DNA from: Cryomorphaceae bacterium
GTDB lineage: Bacteria; Bacteroidota; Bacteroidia; Flavobacteriales; UBA7312
Assembly (NCBI GenBank): GCA_018608925.1
Contig: JABAYQ010000134.1
Span: 1 to 5,304, forward strand
Direction: 5' to 3'
DNA: 5,304 bases
The notes beneath the pieces were generated by a model, which made no database searches, was not told the origin of the DNA, and saw only the letters and a list, made by a program, of their open reading frames with translations. Below, piece after piece: positions 1 to 5,304 of the stretch (positions are counted from its first letter, which is position 1; every line of letters starts with the position of its first letter). The position numbers and the translations under genes were made by a program.

Positions 1-1
1 A

Positions 2-427
2 GTAAATCATCTAAATTCATCACCAAAGCATCTTGAGCAATACCTTTCCATACATGAGCAGTTAAAGAAATACGAAACTACTATTGAAGACTTCAAACTA
101 CTTTTAAACAAAGACAAAAGACCGTCTAAAGAAACAACCAGTTTCATAAATGAGTTTAGAACTATTAAAAAGACCTTTAAAAAAGTTCCTAAAACAGTTT
201 CTTATTTAAAAAGCAACATCAAAGAAAATACCGCTCAACTCAAAAATTTAGAGATTGATATAAACAAAAATGTTTTTAAGCATGAGGAGTTGTCTAAAAT
301 CATTGATGAAGAAGAAAAAGTTTTTCGAAATTTAGACCAAAAACATACTAAACTAACATTAGAAATTAAGAATCAGTTAGAGAAATTTGATAGCCTTCTT
401 ATTCTAAGTACCAATATGAAATTCTAG
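2..427 (+). CDS. C-terminal part of an unrecognised lysine-rich coiled-coil protein (5' truncated by window edge)
   Basis: This frame is open from the window edge to the TAG at 425-427 and gives 141 residues. I do not recognise the family. The sequence is rich in Lys, Glu, Leu, Ile and Asn and has no obvious membrane segment. The second half, roughly residues 75-135, has the charged heptad-like pattern of a helical coiled coil, for example LKNLEIDI, HEELSKIIDEEEK and LTLEIKNQLEKF. The tail ends ...LSTNMKF. The codon usage and A+T content match the downstream genes, and the stop codon shares its last base with the next start, which supports a real gene in the same operon. The true start and any N-terminal domain lie upstream, so this could be the tail of a larger enzyme or a small helical protein. 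No function is assigned. Confidence 0.75.
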   Translation, partial: VNHLNSSPKHLEQYLSIHEQLKKYETTIEDFKLLLNKDKRPSKETTSFINEFRTIKKTFKKVPKTVSYLKSNIKENTAQLKNLEIDINKNVFKHEELSKIIDEEEKVFRNLDQKHTKLTLEIKNQLEKFDSLLILSTNMKF

Positions 428-429
428 TG
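425..429 (+). promoter_or_regulatory. Stop/start overlap TAGTG with GTG initiation
   Basis: The stop TAG of the upstream gene shares its G with the GTG start of the TPR gene. There is no clear Shine-Dalgarno sequence in the preceding 15 bases, so initiation probably depends on ribosomes finishing the upstream gene. The signal peptide that begins exactly here supports the GTG as the true start. Confidence 0.6.
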
Positions 430-2223
430 AAAAACACTTTATCCTTACTTGTTATTTGTCTTTGTACCCAACTAAGCTTTGGCCAAATATTTAAAGACTT
501 ACAGCTAGCAAACTCTTACAGCAAGAATGGAGAATGTGAAAAAGCTATCACTATTTACAAAAAACTAAATAAATCCAGCGATCAACTACAATCGTTTTAT
601 AAAAATTATTTCGATTGCCTTCTAAAGGAAGAAAAATTTAATGATGCTATTTTACTTGCAAAAAAAATGCAAAAAAAATCAAGCACCTCACCCATTTACC
701 TCTGCGATATTGGAATAGTTTATAAAGCCAAAGGGAATGATGCTTTAGCCACAAGAACATTTAACAGATGCTTAGAAAAATTACAAAAAGCTAAGCTTAA
801 TGATATATATACTTTAGCAAGAAAATGGTCCAATATTGGAGAAAACGAGTTAGCAATTGAAGCATATTTAAAAGGTCAAGAAATTTTTCCAAAGCAAGAA
901 TTCGGTTTTCAGCTAGCAAACGCATACAGAAGTATGGGGAAAACAGAAAAAATGATTGATACTTACATCGATCTAATCATCAAAAAACCTTCTAACAAAC
1001 GTAATATTCAAATTACATTACAAAACACTCTGGGAAGAACAAAGACCTCAGATAGCTACAAAATACTTAAAGACAAGCTACTTCTAAGCATCCAAAAAAA
1101 CAGCAACATTGACCTTATGGAAATGTTAGTCTGGCTTCTTATAGAATCTGAAAATTATGGATTGGCGTTTACCTACACTAAAGCAATTGATAAACAGATT
1201 GATGGAAATGGATCTAAAATTTATAACTTAGGGGAACTAGCTCATCAAAACAGCCAATATCAAGTAGCTATAAAATGCTATCAATACTTAATTGATAAAA
1301 ACTCGATCTTCTCTACAAACGCTAAAATTTTAAAACTAATAGCTTTAAGCGAACAAACATTAGAAAGCGAATACTCGACTATAGATTTACAAAATTTAAA
1401 AACTAAATATCAAGCAATTTTTAACGAAATAGGAGAAAACGAATCAACATCCTTTTTAATGAAAGAATATGCGAATTTAAACGCCTACTACTTAAATGAT
1501 TTAAAACTAAGTAAAGAGATTTTAAACAAATGCATTGAAGTAACTTCAAAAGGAGAAATTCAAGCTCATTGCAAGCTTATGTTAGCTGATATTTACGTTA
1601 TAGAAGATAAAGAATGGGATGCTATTCTAACCTACTCCCAAGTAGATAGCGAATACAAACAAAGTCCGCTTGGAGCAGAAGCTAAATTTAGAAGAGCAAA
1701 AATATCATATTATCAAGGAGATTTCGAATGGGCACAAGCCCAACTAGACGTTTTAAAAGCATCTACATCTAAACTTATCGCAAACAATGCGATGCAGTTA
1801 TCTTTACTTATCACCGACAATTTAGGATTGGATACTTCTGAGGCTGCAATGCAACTATACTCAAGAGCAGAACTTCTAGAGCAACAAAACAAATGGCAAG
1901 AATGCCATACATTATTAGACAGCCTAAGCAACACTTATAAAAGCCATACTTTAATAGATGAAGTGATTTTTAAGAAAGCTAAGATTTTCGAAAAAGAGAA
2001 AAAATATGAACTAGCTTCCATTCAATACCAAAAAGTAGCTCAAGATTTTTCATTTGACATATTAGCCGACGACGCATTATACAGAAGAGCGATATTAATG
2101 GAAGAAAAGCTAAACAACGAAGAATTAGCCCAAGAACTCTACGAAAAAATATTGCTTGATCATCCGGATTCTATTTTCACAGTTGATGCCAGAAAACGAT
2201 ACAGAAAATTAAGAGAAGAATAA
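427..2223 (+). CDS. Exported tetratricopeptide-repeat (TPR) protein
   Basis: This is a 598-residue protein predicted to be exported and built almost wholly of TPR-like helical hairpins, so a periplasmic or envelope scaffold role is likely; the partner is unknown. The GTG start is chosen because it gives a classic signal peptide: Lys2, a hydrophobic core at about 5-17, then Ser-Phe-Gly before Gln20. No in-frame ATG precedes it, and an in-frame stop lies at 391-393. Cys11 and Cys13 do not sit in a good lipobox, so signal peptidase I cleavage is more likely than lipidation. TPR-like units are visible at about 24-50, 90-120, 128-155, 158-187, 264-292, 383-412, 416-445, 481-508 and 511-541. The last unit, at about 545-580 (ADDALYRRAILMEE ... 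YEKILLDHPDS), resembles the repeats of BamD/YbgF-type outer-membrane accessory proteins. The stop is one base from the DUF4286 start, implying co-expression. No catalytic motif is seen. Confidence 0.9.
   Translation: MKNTLSLLVICLCTQLSFGQIFKDLQLANSYSKNGECEKAITIYKKLNKSSDQLQSFYKNYFDCLLKEEKFNDAILLAKKMQKKSSTSPIYLCDIGIVYKAKGNDALATRTFNRCLEKLQKAKLNDIYTLARKWSNIGENELAIEAYLKGQEIFPKQEFGFQLANAYRSMGKTEKMIDTYIDLIIKKPSNKRNIQITLQNTLGRTKTSDSYKILKDKLLLSIQKNSNIDLMEMLVWLLIESENYGLAFTYTKAIDKQIDGNGSKIYNLGELAHQNSQYQVAIKCYQYLIDKNSIFSTNAKILKLIALSEQTLESEYSTIDLQNLKTKYQAIFNEIGENESTSFLMKEYANLNAYYLNDLKLSKEILNKCIEVTSKGEIQAHCKLMLADIYVIEDKEWDAILTYSQVDSEYKQSPLGAEAKFRRAKISYYQGDFEWAQAQLDVLKASTSKLIANNAMQLSLLITDNLGLDTSEAAMQLYSRAELLEQQNKWQECHTLLDSLSNTYKSHTLIDEVIFKKAKIFEKEKKYELASIQYQKVAQDFSFDILADDALYRRAILMEEKLNNEELAQELYEKILLDHPDSIFTVDARKRYRKLREE
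660..678 (+). repeat. Two runs of eight A separated by TGC
   Basis: Within the TPR gene, A8 at 660-667 and A8 at 671-678 encode part of LAKKMQKKSS. The frame is intact across both. Such runs are prone to length change and polymerase slippage, but in an A+T-rich lysine-rich gene they can arise by composition alone. Confidence 0.5.
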
Positions 2224-2224
2224 A

Positions 2225-2530
2225 ATGATAATATACAACGTAACTATAAGCATTCAAGACTCTTCAATAGAACAAGAATGGCTACAATGGATGAAACAAA
2301 TTCATGTTCCTGATGTAATGAAAACAAATAAGTTTTTAGAATATAAAATATGCAAAGTACTTATTGACGATGAAAGCACTTACGCTATTCAGTACAGTTG
2401 TAAAGATCAAGAAACATTAAACGATTATTTAGAAAATGATGCTCCAAAATTAATGGACGAGCACAACCAAAAATTCAGAGGAAAGTTTGGGGCATTCCGA
2501 ACTTTTTTACAGCTTATAGAACAAGGATAA
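2225..2530 (+). CDS. DUF4286 family protein
   Basis: This small protein of 101 residues matches what I recall of DUF4286, a Bacteroidota family of about 100 residues with no established function. Recognisable features are the N-terminal strand MIIYNVT, the segment EWLQWMKQIHVPDVM (about 18-32), the central strand around YAIQYSC (53-59), LNDYLENDAPKLMDEH (65-80) and the ending KFGAFRTFLQLIE (87-99). The alternating strand/helix pattern suggests a ferredoxin-like alpha/beta fold of the dimeric alpha-beta-barrel type, which is an inference. It has no signal peptide or membrane segment, so it is probably cytoplasmic. It starts one base after the TPR stop and ends one base before rsmA. The purine-rich AGAGAAGAA stretch just upstream may help initiation. 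Its regular place beside rsmA hints at a link to ribosome maturation, but nothing in the sequence proves it. Confidence 0.88.
   Translation: MIIYNVTISIQDSSIEQEWLQWMKQIHVPDVMKTNKFLEYKICKVLIDDESTYAIQYSCKDQETLNDYLENDAPKLMDEHNQKFRGKFGAFRTFLQLIEQG
2523..2527 (+). promoter_or_regulatory. Possible ribosome binding site for rsmA
   Basis: AAGGA lies inside the last codons of the DUF4286 gene, four bases before the rsmA ATG. The match is short and the spacing is slightly tight. Bacteroidota often initiate without a Shine-Dalgarno pairing, so this may be incidental, though it is the best such match at any junction in the window. Confidence 0.35.
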
Positions 2531-2531
2531 T

Positions 2532-3302
2532 ATGAGCAAAAAAGTATCTGCAAAAAAACATCTTGGTCAACATTTTCTTAACGACCTACAAATAGCAAAA
2601 GACATCGCAGATGCTCTTAGCATTGACAATTATAAAAATGTACTAGAAATCGGCCCAGGAATGGGTGTTCTAACTCAATTTATTATAAATAAAGATATCG
2701 ACTTAAAAGTTGTTGAGATTGACAGAGAGTCTGTTAAGTATTTAGAGAGCAATTTTTCAATCGATCTAGAAAATATCATTGGAGGTGACTTTTTAAAACT
2801 AGAGCTAGAAGAACTATTTGAAACACCATTTGCTTTAATAGGAAACTTCCCTTATAACATATCATCTCAAATACTATTTAAAGCCCTAGACTACAAAGAA
2901 ATTATTCCCGAGATAGTTGGTATGTTTCAGAAGGAAGTTGCTGAAAGAGTAGTTTCAGGACCTGGAACAAAAAAATACGGAATCATAAGTGTTTTACTTC
3001 AAACATATTATGACGGAGAATATTTATTTACTGTAAATGAAGACGTATTTACACCAGCTCCTAAAGTTAAATCAGGAGTTATTCGTTTAAAAAGAAACAA
3101 AAGAACAAAATTAGAATGCGATGAATCATTTTATATAAAAGTAGTAAAAGGGGCATTCGGACAAAGAAGAAAGACTTTGAGAAATGCTTTAAAAAGCATT
3201 ACATTGCCATTGAATATAACCGAATTTCCATTCCAGGAAAAGCGTGCGGAACAACTTAGCGTTGCAGACTTTATTTTACTAACTCAACATTTTGAGCAAT
3301 GA
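2532..3302 (+). CDS. rsmA: 16S rRNA (adenine(1518)-N6/adenine(1519)-N6)-dimethyltransferase RsmA (KsgA)
   Basis: This cytoplasmic enzyme transfers four methyl groups from S-adenosylmethionine to two adjacent adenosines in the 3'-terminal hairpin of 16S rRNA, a late step of 30S maturation; its loss gives kasugamycin resistance in other bacteria. The 256 residues are complete and close to the usual length (273 in E. coli). The expected motifs occur in order: N-terminal KKHLGQHFL (8-16), SAM-binding LEIGPGMGVLT (38-48), the acidic ribose-binding VVEID (60-64), GDF (85-87), catalytic NFPYNIS (105-111), MFQKEVAERV (131-140), KKYG (147-150), TPAPKVKSGV (174-183) and the C-terminal FGQRRKTLRNAL (209-220). 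The Phe in NFPY, where E. coli has Leu, is usual for Bacteroidota. A modest AAGGA lies four bases before the ATG. The stop overlaps the mgtE start by four bases. All key residues are present, so it should be active. Confidence 0.97.
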   Translation: MSKKVSAKKHLGQHFLNDLQIAKDIADALSIDNYKNVLEIGPGMGVLTQFIINKDIDLKVVEIDRESVKYLESNFSIDLENIIGGDFLKLELEELFETPFALIGNFPYNISSQILFKALDYKEIIPEIVGMFQKEVAERVVSGPGTKKYGIISVLLQTYYDGEYLFTVNEDVFTPAPKVKSGVIRLKRNKRTKLECDESFYIKVVKGAFGQRRKTLRNALKSITLPLNITEFPFQEKRAEQLSVADFILLTQHFEQ

Positions 3303-4648
3303 AATTCAATTTAACAAGAAAATTTATAGATCAGCTTTCTGCTCTTATAAAAGAAGATAAGCCTAATAAAGTTCTTGGACTTGTTCGTGATTTACACTGT
3401 GCCGATATAGCCGAAATATTTGAAGAAATTGAATTTAAAAAATCGGCGTACATCTATAATTTGTTAGATGATAACTTAGGTGCAGATGTATTAGTAGAAC
3501 TAGATGATGATATAAGAGAGAGTCTATTAAAAACATTGTCTCCAAAAGAAATTGCCGAAGATGTAATTGAGAACTTAGAATCTGATGATGCAGCTGATAT
3601 CGTATCTGACCTTCCTCAAGAAAAAAAAGAAGAAGTTCTTTCTCACATCGAAGACGTCTCTCACGCCAGTGACATTGCCGATCTTTTAAAATATACCGAA
3701 GACTCTGCCGGAGGTCTAATGGCAAAAGAATTTATTTCTGTTAAAACCAACTGGTCAATTACCCAGTGTATTAAAGAAATGCGTAAACAAGCCGAAGAAG
3801 TTAAGTTTGTTTATACGATTTATGTAGTAGATGAAAACAACATTTTGAAAGGGACATTATCTCTTAAGAAGCTATTGTTTTCGAATGCAAAAACAATAAT
3901 GTCTGACATAATGAAAAGCGACATTATAATGATAAATGCCAATAAAGACCAAGAGGATGTAGCAAATGTCATGAATAAATATGACCTAGTTGCACTTCCA
4001 GTCGTTAACGAACTTGGCCAATTAATTGGAAGAATTACTGCTGATGATGTCATGGATATCATGAAAGAAGAAGCTGAAAAAGATTACCAAATGGCATCTG
4101 GAATATCAGACGATGTAGAATCTAATGATAGTATAGTCGAAATTACTAAAGCTAGATTGCCTTGGTTATTAATAGGATTAATAGGTGGGCTAATTGGAGC
4201 AAAAGTGATTGGAATATTTGATATCGAAAAAAATTACGAAATGGCAATCTTCATTCCACTAATTGCTGCGATGGGCGGAAATGTAGGAGTTCAATCAGCT
4301 GCAATTGTAGTACAAGGACTAGCCGGCGGCTCTGTTTCAATAGTAAGCATGTGGAGTCGACTAATCAAAGAATTAGGAGTTGCAATTGTTAACGGATTGA
4401 TTTGTTCCTTAATTATTTTAATAGCAACCTATAGCTTAGGATATGACATGGCAATGAGCATAACGGTAAGCATCTCCTTATTTGCTGTTATTATTTTCGC
4501 AGCCTTATTCGGCACTTTTGTACCACTTACCTTAGAGAAATACAACATTGATCCTGCACTAGCGACTGGGCCATTTATAACAACTGTAAACGACGTATTA
4601 GGATTGTTCATTTACTTTTTAATAGGTCAGATGATACTTGGTTTATGA
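3299..4648 (+). CDS. mgtE: Magnesium channel/transporter MgtE
   Basis: This inner-membrane Mg2+ channel of the MgtE/SLC41 type is complete at 449 residues, almost identical in length to the Thermus thermophilus protein (450). The order is standard: a helical MgtE_N domain (about 10-130) with acidic NLESDDAADIVSDLP at 92-106; the DSAGGLM signature at 135-141; CBS domain 1 (about 140-200, including VYTIYVVDEN) and CBS domain 2 (about 202-258, including LVALPVV and GRITADDVMDIM); an acidic connecting plug helix (about 255-282); and five membrane segments at about 286-305, 315-342, 357-378, 384-410 and 424-446. Channel signatures are present: PLIAAMGGNVGVQ (320-332) and DPALATGPF ... VNDVLG (418-435). 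Asp432 lies where the selectivity Asp of the family is expected. In this family the cytosolic domains bind Mg2+ and close the pore when Mg2+ is plentiful. Both ends overlap neighbours by ATGA, so translation is probably coupled. No riboswitch leader is possible here. Confidence 0.96.
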   Translation: MKFNLTRKFIDQLSALIKEDKPNKVLGLVRDLHCADIAEIFEEIEFKKSAYIYNLLDDNLGADVLVELDDDIRESLLKTLSPKEIAEDVIENLESDDAADIVSDLPQEKKEEVLSHIEDVSHASDIADLLKYTEDSAGGLMAKEFISVKTNWSITQCIKEMRKQAEEVKFVYTIYVVDENNILKGTLSLKKLLFSNAKTIMSDIMKSDIIMINANKDQEDVANVMNKYDLVALPVVNELGQLIGRITADDVMDIMKEEAEKDYQMASGISDDVESNDSIVEITKARLPWLLIGLIGGLIGAKVIGIFDIEKNYEMAIFIPLIAAMGGNVGVQSAAIVVQGLAGGSVSIVSMWSRLIKELGVAIVNGLICSLIILIATYSLGYDMAMSITVSISLFAVIIFAALFGTFVPLTLEKYNIDPALATGPFITTVNDVLGLFIYFLIGQMILGL

Positions 4649-5304
4649 AAATTCTTTTTATCGACAAGGTACACCCCAAACTACAAGAACTTCTTGAAAA
4701 TAATGGGCATTATTGCCAACTAGCATATAACCAAAGTCAAAAAGAAATAATAGAAATTATTGCAGGTTTTGACGGAAGATTTCTTGGCTCATTGCACTAA
4801 ACTTAAATTTATTGCTCGAGCAGGTTCTGGGATGGAAAACATCAACAGCCAACAAGCCAAAATTCAAGATATAAAACTATTTAATGCGCCAGAAGGTAAT
4901 AGACAGGCTGTTGCAGAACATTGCCTAGCAATGCTTTTAAATCTGTTTAATCACATTTCAAGATCTGACAAACAGGTGCGAAATGGAATTTGGAACAGAG
5001 AGCAAAATAGAGGTGTCGAATTGAGCGGAAAGACTGTAGCTATTATAGGCTACGGAAACAATGGCTCAGCATTTGCTAAAGCATTATCTGGCTTTGACTG
5101 TAACGTCATAGCTTATGACAAATACTTGGAAAATATAAATAGCCAATATGCAGTTCAAAAAGAAATGTCTGACATTTATAATAAGGCTGATGTAGTAAGC
5201 CTACACGTTCCTTTAACAGACGAAACTAATTATTTGGTTAATAAAGAATTTATCGACTCCTTTAAAAAACCATTTTATCTCATTAATACTGCAAGAGGTA
5301 AATG
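4645..5304 (+). pseudogene. D-2-hydroxyacid dehydrogenase (phosphoglycerate dehydrogenase-like), frame broken near 4775, 3' end outside window
   Basis: The family uses NAD to oxidise a D-2-hydroxyacid; SerA members start serine synthesis from 3-phosphoglycerate. The ATG at 4645 overlaps the mgtE stop (ATGA) and reads 51 residues (MKILFIDKVHP ... IIAGFDG) to a TAA at 4798-4800. Homology resumes in the next frame from about 4775 (EDFLAHCTKLKFIARAGSG) and stays open to the window end. The second part shows APEGNRQAVAEH, a Rossmann dinucleotide motif GYGNNG after GKTVAII, an acidic YDKY segment, SLHVPLTDET and INTARGK with the catalytic-type Arg. Family members normally have about ten residues, including an IRSR motif, between FDG and the EDFL segment. 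These are absent here, so the change looks like a deletion of about 32 bases rather than a one-base error. The catalytic Glu and His, and the stop, would lie beyond the window. Substrate cannot be decided. A sequencing or assembly fault is possible. Confidence 0.8.

Larger units (their letters stand above)
2..5304 (+). other. Probable single operon with coupled gene junctions
   Basis: All six genes lie on one strand. Junctions are TAGTG (1-base overlap, 425-429), a 1-base gap at 2224, a 1-base gap at 2531, ATGA at 3299-3302 and ATGA at 4645-4648. No stretch is long enough for an internal terminator or intergenic promoter, and I saw no inverted repeat followed by T-run between genes. The promoter must lie upstream of the window or inside a coding region. 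Co-transcription is inferred from spacing only. Confidence 0.75.

Noticed and set aside
416..427. ATG AAA TTC TAG just before the TPR gene, as a tiny leader peptide or alternative start
   Set aside because: This ATG is in the frame of the upstream gene and is simply its last Met-Lys-Phe codons; it is not in frame with the TPR gene.
660..678. Programmed frameshifting at the A8 runs of the TPR gene
   Set aside because: The zero frame continues intact for over 500 codons with TPR features, and I see no stimulatory hairpin or useful alternative frame.
1713..1934. Minus-strand open frame of 73 codons inside the TPR gene
   Set aside because: It lies wholly opposite a well-supported gene, has a low-complexity Ser/Cys-rich translation and no family resemblance.
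3435..3725. Minus-strand open frame of 96 codons opposite the MgtE N-terminal domain
   Set aside because: The Leu/His/Arg-rich translation is the usual reverse complement of acidic codons; mgtE is clearly the real gene.
3820..4062. Minus-strand open frame of 80 codons opposite the MgtE CBS domains
   Set aside because: It is a shadow of conserved CBS coding sequence, with no recognisable domain or start context.
4429..4611. Minus-strand open frame of 60 codons opposite the MgtE membrane domain
   Set aside because: It lies opposite conserved transmembrane coding sequence and has no independent support.
4771..4783. Programmed ribosomal frameshift producing a full-length dehydrogenase
   Set aside because: There is no slippery heptamer at the break, and a shift alone would still leave out about ten conserved residues; a deletion or sequence error explains both facts.
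1..5304. CRISPR array, insertion sequence, phage, toxin-antitoxin or defence system
   Set aside because: There are no regular spaced repeats, terminal inverted repeats, transposase or defence-type motifs; every stretch is accounted for by the six genes.

Overview
The window is a dense, A+T-rich bacterial chromosome segment (by eye about two thirds A+T). All genes are on the + strand and none is separated from the next by more than one base. Several traits point to Bacteroidota, most likely class Flavobacteriia: a signal peptide ending in Phe-Gly-Gln, the small DUF4286 protein directly before ksgA/rsmA, the Bacteroidota-style 'GNFPYNIS' motif in KsgA, weak or absent Shine-Dalgarno sequences, and low G+C. 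The gene order TPR protein - DUF4286 - rsmA - mgtE - 2-hydroxyacid dehydrogenase is, as far as I recall, common in that group. I cannot name a species.

Layout: (1) 2-427, the 3' end of a lysine-rich, coiled-coil-like protein that I do not recognise. (2) 427-2223, an exported 598-residue tetratricopeptide-repeat protein with a GTG start. (3) 2225-2530, a 101-residue DUF4286 protein. (4) 2532-3302, the 16S rRNA dimethyladenosine transferase RsmA/KsgA. (5) 3299-4648, an MgtE-type magnesium channel/transporter. (6) 4645 to the window end, a D-2-hydroxyacid dehydrogenase (phosphoglycerate dehydrogenase-like) whose reading frame is broken near 4775 and whose 3' end lies outside the window.

The junctions are a 1-base overlap, two 1-base gaps and two 4-base ATGA overlaps. 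The six genes therefore look like one transcript with translational coupling. I see no promoter, terminator, RNA gene, riboswitch, CRISPR array, insertion sequence or other mobile element, and there is no room for an intergenic element. The genes do not form an obvious single pathway. The closest functional link is between ribosome maturation (RsmA) and magnesium supply (MgtE), which is an inference.

I did not find a new biological system here. The one real anomaly is the broken dehydrogenase. It carries a clean frame change, and about ten conserved codons (the family's 'IRSR' region) appear to be missing at the same point. This is either a recent inactivating deletion or an assembly/sequencing error.
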